From Roseburia sp. 831b (GTDB lineage Bacteria > Bacillota > Clostridia > Lachnospirales > Lachnospiraceae): DNA of 64,000 bases. The stretch covers positions 2,996,001 to 3,060,000 of the forward strand of contig NZ_CP135162.1 of NCBI RefSeq assembly GCF_001940165.2, given 5' to 3'. A program made the translations under genes and the position numbers. Positions 8,692 through 17,349 of the stretch are shown here, one piece after another. Each line of letters starts with the position of its first letter. Position 1 is the stretch's first letter. The notes beneath the pieces are model-generated. The model did not search any database, had not been told where the DNA came from, and saw only the letters and a program-made list of their open reading frames with translations.

Positions 8692-10389
8692 ATGAGAGTT
8701 GCTGATTACTTTGCATTAGAATTAAAAAAGAATAAGGTAACTGATATTTTCGGAATTCCAGGAGGCGTTTTGCTTCCATTCCTTTATGCCGTAGATGCTT
8801 GTGAGGGGATAGAGGCGCATCTGAATTTTCATGAGCAGGCAGCAGGATATGCAGCATGTGGGTACGCACAAGGTTCGGGACGGCTGGGTGTTGCCTATGC
8901 TACGAAAGGGCCTGGCATTATGAACATGATGACACCAATAGCGGAAGCATATTATGATTCTATACCAGTGTTATTTATAACAGCGCATGCAAATGAGAAA
9001 AAGCCGGATGGCATGAGGTTTTTGCATGAACAGGAGATGGACTTGCTATCTGTTGTAAAAGGCATTACAAAGTATGCAGCAAGAGTCGATGATGCGGCAT
9101 CTGCCTGCAGGGAAATTAAAAAAGCCTGCCGGATTGCACAGGAGGGAAGAAAAGGACCGGTACTTCTGGATGTTTCGGCAAAAGTGTTAAAGCAAGAGAT
9201 GGAAAAGGAAACCGATATTCCGGGGGTACGTTTAGAAAAAGAAGACGAGTCTGGTTGGAAAAAAGAATGCGAAAAGGTCGCAGACACGCTTTGCCATGCA
9301 AAGAGACCAATCCTCTTGATTGGTGATGGAATGCGGGAGAAAGAGACCACGATTCTGGTAAGAGAATTTGCAGAAAAGCGAAACATTCCGGTATTATCAA
9401 GCAGAGTTTCACAAGATTTGCTGGTAGATTCCCAGCAGTATTATGGCTATATTGGAAGTCATGGAATCCGATACAGCAATTTTATCTTGTCAAAGGCAGA
9501 TTTTATCTTGGCTTTGGGAAATCGAATGTCATTTCCGGCGGCATCGGAAAGTTTCCGTCCGATTGTAGAAAAAGCGGATATTGTGCGGGTTGACATTGAT
9601 GCAACGGAATTTCAAAGAGTAATTCCAAATTGTAAAAATATCAGGGCAGATGTAAAAGACTTTATCATGGCGTTGGAAGAAGTGATGGACGACTTACATG
9701 GGGATAAAAACTGGAGTCAGGTTTGCGATACACTGAGGGAAAAATTAAAGGAGTGTGACATGGAAGAACCTCAGCGAAGAATTGCTTCTATTCTGAATGA
9801 AATAAATGAGGATGCCACAATTGTATGCGATGTAGGAAACAGCGAACTTTGGTTTTCACGTGCATTTGCGTATACGAGAAAGAAAATGACAATTTTATCT
9901 TCCAAGTCATTCAAGACAGTGGGCTGTGCACTTGCAAAAGCAATCGGTGTTTATTATGAGACCCAAAAGCCGGTTATTTGCATGACAGGAGACCAGGGGC
10001 TGCAGTTCAATATACAGGAACTACAATTTATTTCACAAAACCATATTCCAATTACAATTGTAGTTTATAACAATCATTCATCCGGCATGATGCGTAGCAG
10101 CGAACAAAGAATGGGATACTCCTATTTTTTACAAACGACAGAAGATTCCGGCTTTGGCATGCCGAAGTTAAAGGATATCGCAAGAGCTTATCAACTGGAA
10201 TTTTTTGATGAGAAAGACCTAAATCAGGAGGCACTAAGGCAGGTCTTGTCTGAGACGACGCCAAAGATTTTACAGTTGGAATTTCAAGAAGAGTATGATG
10301 TGAAACAGGTTCTGCCAAAAGGAAATCCATGTCAGAAGTTTCTTCCGGAACTAGAGGAACATTTGTATCGTGAACTGGATGATATGTAG
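8692..10389 (+). CDS. Thiamine-diphosphate-dependent enzyme (acetolactate synthase-like) I
   Basis: 565 residues with the three-domain layout of the ThDP decarboxylase/synthase family. The cofactor-activating glutamate is E48 in N-F-H-E-Q. The central FAD/CoA-type domain covers about 190-330, and the Mg-ThDP motif begins G-D-Q at 433-435 and ends with N-N at 460-461. ATG at 8692 is chosen because GGAGG lies 7 bases before it; the frame stays open to a TTG at 8674 that would put the site inside the gene. A plain biosynthetic acetolactate synthase is unlikely in this place. YerE-type enzymes, which add an acetyl group from pyruvate to a CDP-4-keto-deoxy sugar, belong to this family and fit the neighbours RfbF and RfbG. 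Confidence 0.75.
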   Translation: MRVADYFALELKKNKVTDIFGIPGGVLLPFLYAVDACEGIEAHLNFHEQAAGYAACGYAQGSGRLGVAYATKGPGIMNMMTPIAEAYYDSIPVLFITAHANEKKPDGMRFLHEQEMDLLSVVKGITKYAARVDDAASACREIKKACRIAQEGRKGPVLLDVSAKVLKQEMEKETDIPGVRLEKEDESGWKKECEKVADTLCHAKRPILLIGDGMREKETTILVREFAEKRNIPVLSSRVSQDLLVDSQQYYGYIGSHGIRYSNFILSKADFILALGNRMSFPAASESFRPIVEKADIVRVDIDATEFQRVIPNCKNIRADVKDFIMALEEVMDDLHGDKNWSQVCDTLREKLKECDMEEPQRRIASILNEINEDATIVCDVGNSELWFSRAFAYTRKKMTILSSKSFKTVGCALAKAIGVYYETQKPVICMTGDQGLQFNIQELQFISQNHIPITIVVYNNHSSGMMRSSEQRMGYSYFLQTTEDSGFGMPKLKDIARAYQLEFFDEKDLNQEALRQVLSETTPKILQLEFQEEYDVKQVLPKGNPCQKFLPELEEHLYRELDDM

Positions 10390-10409
10390 GAAGTAAAAGG
10401 AGGTTAAGT

Positions 10410-10958
10410 GTGGCAAATTTTACTTTTATCGATGAAAAATTGAATGGTTTAACGCGAATCATTCCACAGTACTTTGAGGATGCGAGAGGCTGTTTTATAA
10501 AAGATTTTCACAAGGATATTTTTGAACAACATAATATTCCAACCAATTTTTGCGAGGAGACAGAGATTGTGTCCCCAAGGAATGTGATACGAGGGATTCA
10601 TTTTCAGGAAACATATCCACAGGGAAAATTAATTCGGATTACCCAGGGGGAAGCATATCTGGCAGCAGTTGATTTGCAGCCTGATTCGGAAACATTTGGA
10701 AAATGGAAATCTGTTTTTTTAAGTGCCCAAAATAAGAATGAATTGTGGGTGCCGGAAGGTTTTGGTGTTGGTTCGATGACATTAGAGGAACCAACGACAA
10801 TACAAATCAAGTATACCTATAAATATATAGAAGAATACAGCGCAGGAATCAAATGGAATGATGAGGCGTTAAACATTGATTGGCCGAATGTGTCAAAGTA
10901 TGTTATTTCAGAAAAAGATGATAAGTTACCAGCTTTTCGGGAGTATTTTAGAAAATAG
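10410..10958 (+). CDS. RmlC-like dTDP-4-dehydrorhamnose 3,5-epimerase family protein
   Basis: 182 residues, the normal length for RmlC cupins. Family marks are the opening D-A-R-G-C-F block, the N-V-I-R-G-I-H-F-Q motif with its active-site histidine near residue 63, and the V-P-E-G-F-G-V-G strand near residue 115. The family 3- and/or 5-epimerises 4-keto-6-deoxy nucleotide sugars; homologues in CDP-sugar clusters act on CDP-4-keto intermediates. RmlC normally has a conserved Tyr after the G-F-G/A-H segment; here the H is replaced by V (G-F-G-V-G), so the epimerisation pattern may differ. Start GTG at 10410 with AAAGGAGG 6 bases before. No rmlA or rmlB is present. Confidence 0.75.
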   Translation: MANFTFIDEKLNGLTRIIPQYFEDARGCFIKDFHKDIFEQHNIPTNFCEETEIVSPRNVIRGIHFQETYPQGKLIRITQGEAYLAAVDLQPDSETFGKWKSVFLSAQNKNELWVPEGFGVGSMTLEEPTTIQIKYTYKYIEEYSAGIKWNDEALNIDWPNVSKYVISEKDDKLPAFREYFRK

Positions 10959-10990
10959 CAGGATGGACAGGAAAGGAGAAGTGTTGCGTT

Positions 10991-12718
10991 ATGACAGTAT
11001 CAGAATATATTTTTGAATTTTTACAGAAAAAAGGGTGCCAAAGAGTCTATATGGTATCAGGCAGTTCTGCAATGTGGCTGACAGATGCCTTACAGCGGAA
11101 TCCCGAATTAGAAGCGGTATGTTGCCATCATGAACAGGCGGCAGCAATGGCGGCAGATGGATATGGAAGGGTGAATGACGTGCCGGGCGCATGCCTTGTA
11201 ACGATTGGACCGGGTGCTACAAACGCAATTACAGGGGTGGCACAGGCATATTTGGATTCCTCACCAATGTTTGTCTTGTCAGGACAGGCAAATTCTAGGT
11301 TGTTACAGTATATGGTAGAGACAGGAATCCGGCAAAAGGCGTGTCAGAGTTTAAATTTAGAGCCGATGGTAAAACCGATTACCAAATATTTTGCGGCAGT
11401 TATGAACCCGGATGATATTCCTCAAATTATGGAAGACGCATATTTCGAGTCAATGGATGGAAGAAGAGGACCGGTATGGATTGATGTTCCGGTTGATATT
11501 CAAAACAGACAGGTATCAAAAGAGGCAATACAGGCGGTAAAACCACACATCAGCGCTAAGATTGTATACAAGAAAGAAGAAATAGCAACTGTATGCGAAT
11601 GGATAAAAGAAGCCAAAAAACCACTTGTTGTAGCAGGATATGGAGTGCGCAGCGCAGGTGCAGTGGAATTATTAAGAGCATTTTGTGAAAAAAAACGGAT
11701 ACCGGTTGTGACTTCGAGAGGAGGCATTGATGTGATGCCGACGGAGTCAGACCTTTTTATAGGACGTCCGGGAAGCTATGGAGACCGTGCTTCACATTTT
11801 GCAATTCAGGAGGCGGATTTGCTGCTGATTCTGGGAAGCAGATTATCCATTTCCACAATTGGTTATTATCCGCAGAGATTTGGTAAAAATGCAAAGAAAA
11901 TTATGGTAGACATTGACCAAAAAGAGATAAACAAAGAAGACGTACCGGTTGATTTAAAGATTTTGGGAGATACAGGAGAATTTTTAAAGCAGATTCAAGA
12001 TAAAGTCGAGAAGCAGGATTGGGAAGAGTGGATTTGTCATTGTAATGAAAATAAAGAAAAATACCCGGTTTTGCAGGAAGAATATAAAGAGCAGGAACCA
12101 CTCAATGAATACTATGTAACAAACGTTTTAGCAAAACAGGTTGAAGATGCCAATATTATTGTCGATACAGGTAGTGTATGTAATGTTGTATCCCAGAGCT
12201 GGATTGTAAAAGAAAATCAGCGATATCTGATATCAGGTGGATTGTCCTGCATGGGATTCTGGGCAACGGCAATGGGAGCTTATCAAGAAGGAAAAGAGTT
12301 GATAGCGATTGCAGGGGATGGAAGTACACAGATGAACATTCAGGAATTTGCAACATTAAGCTATAACAAAATTCCACTCAAGCTGTTTGTATACAATAAC
12401 AATGGATATATGTTGATTCGTCATAATCAGCACAACTACATGGATGACAGATTTTTGGGAGTTGGACCGGATAGTGGTGTACAAACACCAGATTTTTGCA
12501 AAGTTGCATCGGCATATGGAATAAAATCTGTTAAAATAGAAAGTAAGGATGAGTTAGAAGAGAAAATCAAAGCGGTATTAAAGGAGAAAGAACCTGTTGT
12601 TTGTGAAATCATGTGTCAGGAATTTGCACCGATTGTTCCAAGAATTGCGTCAAGAGTAATGCCGGATGGTTCACTGAAAGCAGCAGAATTTGAGGATTTA
12701 TATCCATTTTTGAACTGA
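10991..12718 (+). CDS. Thiamine-diphosphate-dependent enzyme (acetolactate synthase-like) II
   Basis: 575 residues, second ThDP enzyme of the locus and only distantly like the first. The cofactor-activating glutamate is E48 in C-H-H-E-Q, the Mg-ThDP motif runs from G-D-G at 442-444 to N-N-N at 469-471, and a G-P-G-A-T-N-A segment lies near residue 75. It shares the acetolactate synthase/YerE/sulfopyruvate decarboxylase architecture. The downstream gene starts 14 bases after its stop and encodes glucose-1-phosphate cytidylyltransferase, so a role in making or tailoring a CDP-sugar (C-C bond formation with a pyruvate-derived carbon unit) is likely. Branched-chain amino acid synthesis is the alternative but no ilv genes are nearby. 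Confidence 0.75.
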   Translation: MTVSEYIFEFLQKKGCQRVYMVSGSSAMWLTDALQRNPELEAVCCHHEQAAAMAADGYGRVNDVPGACLVTIGPGATNAITGVAQAYLDSSPMFVLSGQANSRLLQYMVETGIRQKACQSLNLEPMVKPITKYFAAVMNPDDIPQIMEDAYFESMDGRRGPVWIDVPVDIQNRQVSKEAIQAVKPHISAKIVYKKEEIATVCEWIKEAKKPLVVAGYGVRSAGAVELLRAFCEKKRIPVVTSRGGIDVMPTESDLFIGRPGSYGDRASHFAIQEADLLLILGSRLSISTIGYYPQRFGKNAKKIMVDIDQKEINKEDVPVDLKILGDTGEFLKQIQDKVEKQDWEEWICHCNENKEKYPVLQEEYKEQEPLNEYYVTNVLAKQVEDANIIVDTGSVCNVVSQSWIVKENQRYLISGGLSCMGFWATAMGAYQEGKELIAIAGDGSTQMNIQEFATLSYNKIPLKLFVYNNNGYMLIRHNQHNYMDDRFLGVGPDSGVQTPDFCKVASAYGIKSVKIESKDELEEKIKAVLKEKEPVVCEIMCQEFAPIVPRIASRVMPDGSLKAAEFEDLYPFLN

Positions 12719-12732
12719 TGGGAGGACAAAGG

Positions 12733-13506
12733 ATGAAGGTAGTTATTTTAGCAGGTGGTAGAGGATCAAGACTTAGTGAGGAGACGTACTTAAAACCAAA
12801 ACCAATGGTAGAGGTTGGGGAAGCACCGATTTTATGGCATATTATGAAGATTTATTCCAGTTACGGATACGATGAGTTTGTAATATGTTGTGGATATAAG
12901 GGCGAAATGATAAAAGAATATTTCATGGATTACTATATGCGTGCATCAGATATTACCATTGATTTATCGGATAATTCTTATCAGGTACATGAAAAAGTAG
13001 CAGAGCCGTGGAAAGTAACACTCGTAAATACCGGTTTAAATACCAATACAGCAGGTAGATTAATGAGAGTTCGAAAATACTTAAACGAGGAACCATTTAT
13101 GTTAACCTACGGAGATGGTGTTTCCAATGTAAATATTGATGAGTTAGTGAAGTATCATAATAGCCAGAAAAAGATTGCAACAATCACAGCGGCAAGACCT
13201 GCAGGAAGATGGGGCGCAATCCAAATAGAGGATGATACCAATCTTGTGCAGTCTTTCCGTGAAAAAGAGGCACAGGATCAGGCGTGGGTAAATTCTGGAT
13301 TTGCGGTTTTTGAACCGGAAATATTCAACTACTTAACGGATGAGAGCCAGCAGCTAGAAAGGGAGCCGTATGATAAGTTAGTCAGAGATAACCAGATGAA
13401 TGCATTTAAACATTATGGATTCTGGCATCCAATGGATACGGTAAACGATAAAGCGGTACTAGAGGATTATTGGCATAGTGGACACGCACCTTGGAAAATA
13501 TGGTAA
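12733..13506 (+). CDS. rfbF: Glucose-1-phosphate cytidylyltransferase
   Basis: 257 residues, exactly the usual RfbF/DdhA/AscA length. It makes CDP-glucose from CTP and glucose-1-phosphate. The nucleotidyltransferase signature L-A-G-G-R-G-S-R-L is at residues 6-14, followed by K-P-K-P-M at 21-25, and later V-N-S-G-F-A-V-F and F-W-H-P-M-D-T. ATG at 12733 is used because GGAGGAC stands 6 bases upstream; an ATG at 12718 also in frame would place that site within the gene. Together with the CDP-glucose 4,6-dehydratase at 14639 it gives CDP-4-keto-6-deoxyglucose, the common precursor of CDP-3,6-dideoxyhexoses and branched sugars such as yersiniose. Confidence 0.9.
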   Translation: MKVVILAGGRGSRLSEETYLKPKPMVEVGEAPILWHIMKIYSSYGYDEFVICCGYKGEMIKEYFMDYYMRASDITIDLSDNSYQVHEKVAEPWKVTLVNTGLNTNTAGRLMRVRKYLNEEPFMLTYGDGVSNVNIDELVKYHNSQKKIATITAARPAGRWGAIQIEDDTNLVQSFREKEAQDQAWVNSGFAVFEPEIFNYLTDESQQLEREPYDKLVRDNQMNAFKHYGFWHPMDTVNDKAVLEDYWHSGHAPWKIW

Positions 13507-13533
13507 TCTGAGTGCGAGAAATAGGAGGAAGAT

Positions 13534-14637
13534 ATGGTATTACGTGCAAAAACAAAAATGCTTTTCTCAGGAAAAGAATTGACAGAACAACAGCAGAAAA
13601 ATACAGATTTGAATATAAAGGAGCTTGAAAGCGGAGAAACCATCTTAAAGTCTTATCCAAGACGTCTGGTATTCGAACTTACCAATGCCTGCAACTTAAA
13701 TTGTGTGATGTGTGGCAGAAACGCAGCAGATTTTAAACCGACGGTATTTGATATGGATGTTTTTCGTAGTTTTGAGCCGTTGATGGACACAGTGGAAGAA
13801 GTTACCTTAATGGGATGGGGAGAACCGACGATTCATCCTCATTTTAATGAAATGTTGGAAATCATCAACAGACACAGCGCAAGAAAATATTTCTGCTCAA
13901 ATGGAATGAACTTAAAGAAAATTAAGGATGCTATTTTTGATTATAAAGTAGATGTGTTTGCAGTAAGTCTCGATGGTGCTACGGACGAGACAAATAGCAG
14001 AATTCGTAGAGGTTCTAAAATTGATGTCATCACAGAAGATTTAAAAGATATCGTAAGAATCAAAAAGGAAAGAGGTCTGAAATATCCTTGGATTAATTTT
14101 GTATTTTGTGCAATGAAGTCAAATATTCATGAACTTCCGGATTTGGTACGTCTTGCAGCTGAAATTGGATTAGACGAGGTAAAAGTAGTATACCTTACTG
14201 TATTCGAAAATGATTTGATGCATGAGACATTATGGGGTTCTGAAGAGGAAGTCCGGGAAGTATTTGAGGAAGCAATGAAAATAGGAGACGAGTTAGGAAT
14301 TGCGCTAAAGCTTCCACACTATGTTGGAGAAGATGTAGCGGGCGATAAATTACATAAAGATTGTTTTGTATCCTGGAGAGATTTCTTCCTTGGCTCAGAC
14401 GGATATGTGCGTCCATGTATGTCGACACCGGTGAAATTCTTTGAATATGATAAAGATAAGGATTTCATGGAAATGTGGAATTCTAAGGAATATCAGAATT
14501 ATCGAAAAATTGTAAATGATCAGACTGCGATGGATGGTCCGTGCAGACGCTGTTACCAGTCTTCACATTGCAACTGGAACCGTAAGGAATCCTTTATTCA
14601 GGTAGGAGAACATTTTTCGCCGGACTGGGAGAAATAA
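13534..14637 (+). CDS. Radical SAM protein with SPASM-type C-terminus
   Basis: 367 residues. The radical SAM cluster motif is C53-x3-C57-x2-C60 within T-N-A-C-N-L-N-C-V-M-C, followed by M-G-W-G-E-P-T, the SAM-binding G-E-P form of the GGE motif. The C-terminal third holds extra cysteines (D-C-F near 278, P-C-M near 293, C-R-R-C near 344 and one more four residues on), typical of a SPASM/twitch domain carrying auxiliary Fe-S. It lies between rfbF and rfbG, and its stop is one base from the rfbG start, so it is part of the CDP-sugar unit. Possible tasks are deoxygenation, epimerisation or dehydrogenation of a sugar, or modification of a carrier peptide; sequence does not decide. Confidence 0.8.
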   Translation: MVLRAKTKMLFSGKELTEQQQKNTDLNIKELESGETILKSYPRRLVFELTNACNLNCVMCGRNAADFKPTVFDMDVFRSFEPLMDTVEEVTLMGWGEPTIHPHFNEMLEIINRHSARKYFCSNGMNLKKIKDAIFDYKVDVFAVSLDGATDETNSRIRRGSKIDVITEDLKDIVRIKKERGLKYPWINFVFCAMKSNIHELPDLVRLAAEIGLDEVKVVYLTVFENDLMHETLWGSEEEVREVFEEAMKIGDELGIALKLPHYVGEDVAGDKLHKDCFVSWRDFFLGSDGYVRPCMSTPVKFFEYDKDKDFMEMWNSKEYQNYRKIVNDQTAMDGPCRRCYQSSHCNWNRKESFIQVGEHFSPDWEK

Positions 14638-14638
14638 G

Positions 14639-15697
14639 ATGGAGTATTTTAAAGGAAAAAAAGTGCTTGTGACAGGTGATACAGGATTTATGGGGGCCTG
14701 GTTATGCGAGATTCTATTGTTGTATGGAGCAAAAGTAGTTGGTTTTGCATCCAAGCCGCCGACCAATCCAAGCCTGTTTGATGTGTTAAAATTACAACAA
14801 CGTATGACACATTATGATGGTGATATCAGAGATTACGGACAACTTGAAAAGGTGTTTTGCAAGGAAGAACCAGAGATTGTAATTCATATGGCAGCACAGA
14901 CGCTTGTAGGCGAAGCTTACAAGGAACCTAAGATTACCTATGATATCAATGTAGGTGGTACGACCAATGTGCTGGAATGTGTACGAAAAAGTAATACCGT
15001 AAAGACGGTGTTAAACGTCACAACAGACAAGGTTTACAAAAATAAAGAATGGGCATGGGGATACAGGGAAGACGATGAGTTAGATGGATATGACCCATAT
15101 TCTAACAGTAAATCGTGTACCGAATTGCTTGCACATAGTTATTACTTATCTTTTTTCAAAGAAGCTGGTATCTCGATTGCATCCGTTCGATCTGGTAATG
15201 TGATTGGTGGAGGAGATTTTGCCTTTGACCGGATTGTGCCATCCTGTGTAAAAGCTGTTATGGATAAGAAAGAGATTGTAATCCGCAATCCGAATGCGGT
15301 CAGACCTTACCAGCATGTTTTAGAGCAGGTGTTTGCCTATCTTTTGGTGGCAAAGAACTCCTGTGAAAGAAAAGGAAGCATGAGTATCTACAATATTGGA
15401 CCTGATGAAAGGGATTGTGTTACAACAGGAAAGATAGCAACCTTATTTCATGACAAAAGCAAGGCACATCCAAAGTGGATTTTTGAACAGCAAGAGGGAC
15501 CACATGAAGCCAATTTTTTACGTTTAGATTCTGCAAAGATGAAGGCGGAACTTCAGTGGGATACCACTTGGAATATTGAAAAGGCAATCGAAAAAACATG
15601 TGAATGGACGGAGGCCTATCTAGACGCTGAGGATATGATTGCAGTTACAGATAAGCAGATTTTAGAATTTGACCAAGAGAAAAACTGGAACATGTAA
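14639..15697 (+). CDS. rfbG: CDP-glucose 4,6-dehydratase
   Basis: 352 residues, the standard size. An extended SDR with the glycine motif G-D-T-G-F-M-G at 13-19 and the RfbG-type phrase Y-D-P-Y-S-N-S-K containing the active-site YxxxK. S-G-N-V-I-G-G-G-D and V-R-P-Y-Q-H-V-L are also characteristic of this enzyme. It converts CDP-glucose from RfbF into CDP-4-keto-6-deoxyglucose. The ATG follows the radical SAM gene by one base, with GGGAGA 8 bases upstream inside that gene. No RfbH-like C3-dehydrase is seen in the window, so the pathway after this point is not the standard 3,6-dideoxyhexose route, unless rfbH lies elsewhere. Confidence 0.9.
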   Translation: MEYFKGKKVLVTGDTGFMGAWLCEILLLYGAKVVGFASKPPTNPSLFDVLKLQQRMTHYDGDIRDYGQLEKVFCKEEPEIVIHMAAQTLVGEAYKEPKITYDINVGGTTNVLECVRKSNTVKTVLNVTTDKVYKNKEWAWGYREDDELDGYDPYSNSKSCTELLAHSYYLSFFKEAGISIASVRSGNVIGGGDFAFDRIVPSCVKAVMDKKEIVIRNPNAVRPYQHVLEQVFAYLLVAKNSCERKGSMSIYNIGPDERDCVTTGKIATLFHDKSKAHPKWIFEQQEGPHEANFLRLDSAKMKAELQWDTTWNIEKAIEKTCEWTEAYLDAEDMIAVTDKQILEFDQEKNWNM

Positions 15698-15718
15698 AAG
15701 ACAAAAGGGGGAATACCA

Positions 15719-16432
15719 ATGAACATTGCAATGCTCATAGCAGGTGGAAAAGGGGTTCGGATGAACCAGGACATTCCAAAACAGTTTTTAAATATTAACG
15801 ACAAACCAGTGATTGTATACACTATGCAGGCGTTTCAGCAGCATCCAGAGATTGATGCCATACTTGTGGTGTGTATCGATGGATGGCAGGAAATTCTATG
15901 GGCGTATGCACATCAATTTAATATTACAAAGTTAAAATGGGTTGTCGTCGGAGGAGAAAATGGACAATCCTCCATTCGAAATGGAATTTTTGAGTTAGAG
16001 AAACATTGCAGTGAAGAAGATATGGTGTTGATTCATGACGCAATTCGTCCAAATGTTTCACAGGAGATTATCTCAGATTGTATTGCACAGTGCAGATTAC
16101 ACGGTTCCGCAATTACCGTAATTCCATGTGCAGAGGCAATGTTATTAAGAAAAGAAGATGGAAAAAGTGCAGAAGCATTGATTGACCGGGATTCCCTTGC
16201 AAGAACACAGACACCACAGGCTTTTTCCTTAGGAAAGTTGTCGTGGGCACACAGAGAAGCGTTGAATCGGGGAATTACCAATTCTGTGGCAAGCTGTACT
16301 TTAATGATTGAGCTTGGGGAAGAAGTATTTTTCTCGGCAGGCTCGGAGAAAAATGTAAAAATAACAACAACAGAGGATATTGAGATATTTAAAGCCCTTC
16401 TTATGGCAAAGAAAGATGATTGGTTAAAATAA
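15719..16432 (+). CDS. IspD/TarI-family cytidylyltransferase
   Basis: 237 residues, a single GT-A-like nucleotidyltransferase domain. L-I-A-G-G-K-G-V-R-M at 6-15 and I-P-K-Q-F near 22 are the CTP-binding motif; V-L-I-H-D-A-I-R-P and R-T-Q-T-P-Q-A-F are typical of IspD/TarI. Known relatives make CDP-methylerythritol (IspD) or CDP-ribitol (TarI, Bcs1). Placement between rfbG and a LicD gene suggests an alcohol-phosphate rather than isoprenoid role. A partner reductase (TarJ) is not seen. GGGGGAATA precedes the start. A housekeeping ispD is expected elsewhere in the genome, but this cannot be checked here. Confidence 0.8.
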   Translation: MNIAMLIAGGKGVRMNQDIPKQFLNINDKPVIVYTMQAFQQHPEIDAILVVCIDGWQEILWAYAHQFNITKLKWVVVGGENGQSSIRNGIFELEKHCSEEDMVLIHDAIRPNVSQEIISDCIAQCRLHGSAITVIPCAEAMLLRKEDGKSAEALIDRDSLARTQTPQAFSLGKLSWAHREALNRGITNSVASCTLMIELGEEVFFSAGSEKNVKITTTEDIEIFKALLMAKKDDWLK

Positions 16433-16455
16433 CGAAGGAAAAGGAAGTTGCATAT

Positions 16456-17349
16456 ATGAGCGAGAAAATCACATTATCAAAGGAAAAATTAAGACAGCTG
16501 CAGTTGGTAGAACTTGAGATGATAGTAGAAGTAGACCGAATCTGCAGAAAGTATAAGATAAAGTATTCCCTGGATGGAGGAACGTTACTGGGGGCAGTCC
16601 GCCATCATGGATTTATTCCATGGGATGATGATGCAGATGTGATTTTTACACGTCATGAATATGCGAAGTTTTACAAGGCATGTAAAAAAGAGTTAGATCA
16701 GGAGCGGTTTTTCTTACAGGATTATACGACAGACCCGTATTATAGATGGGGGTATGCAAAATTAAGAAGAAAAAACACAGAATTCATCCGATACGGACAG
16801 GAGAAAATGAGATACCGTACAGGGGTATGTATTGACATTTTTGTGGTGGACAATGTGCCGGATAATAAGGTATTGCGGGAGATGTATTATGGAGTGAATT
16901 TCTTCATCCGAAAAGTAATGTATTCAGAGCTTGGAAGAACTGCAGCCGACCATGCATTTTTAAGATGGGTCTATGAAATTCTTTATAAGATACCAAGAGA
17001 CCCGATGTTCCATTTAAGAAATTGTCTTGCGGCAAAATGTAACAAAAAGAAAACAAAATTAGTCAGCCACCTGTTGTATCAGTATCCAAGAAAAGAATGT
17101 AAATATGGAATGCCGGCGGAATGTTTTGAATCCTACATAGAAGTGGAATTTGAGGGAATGCCACTAAAGATATTTGCGGACTATGACAGATATTTAACAC
17201 TCTTATATCATCATTATATGGAACTGCCACCGGTTGAAAAACGTCACGGACCGGGTGAGGCATCCTGCGTGGAACTGATTGATATAACATTGGAAGAGAT
17301 ACAGCAGCGATACCAGAACGAGAATAAGAAGTTGGATGCAGAAAAATGA
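16456..17349 (+). CDS. LicD-family phosphotransferase A
   Basis: 297 residues. The LicD core has L-D-G-G-T-L-L-G-A-V-R-H followed by [10 protein letters not shown] (residues about 39-61). These metal-binding motifs mark the nucleotidyltransferase-fold family that moves phosphocholine, phosphoethanolamine, ribitol-phosphate or similar groups from CDP carriers to sugars. ATG at 16456 is chosen for its AAGGAAG site; an in-frame TTG at 16420 overlaps the previous gene. It follows an IspD/TarI-like cytidylyltransferase by 23 bases, which suggests a donor-transferase pair. Its stop overlaps the next start (ATGA at 17346-17349). Confidence 0.85.
   Translation: MSEKITLSKEKLRQLQLVELEMIVEVDRICRKYKIKYSLDGGTLLGAVRHHGFIPWDDDADVIFTRHEYAKFYKACKKELDQERFFLQDYTTDPYYRWGYAKLRRKNTEFIRYGQEKMRYRTGVCIDIFVVDNVPDNKVLREMYYGVNFFIRKVMYSELGRTAADHAFLRWVYEILYKIPRDPMFHLRNCLAAKCNKKKTKLVSHLLYQYPRKECKYGMPAECFESYIEVEFEGMPLKIFADYDRYLTLLYHHYMELPPVEKRHGPGEASCVELIDITLEEIQQRYQNENKKLDAEK

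Noticed and set aside
8099..8869. Long open frame (256 codons) on the minus strand
   Set aside because: It overlaps the WcbI-domain and ThDP genes antisense, has no ribosome site and no family resemblance; a shadow of their codon use.
8692..12718. Calling either ThDP gene ilvB
   Set aside because: No ilvN, ilvC or leu genes are near; the sugar context and mutual divergence argue against biosynthetic acetolactate synthase.
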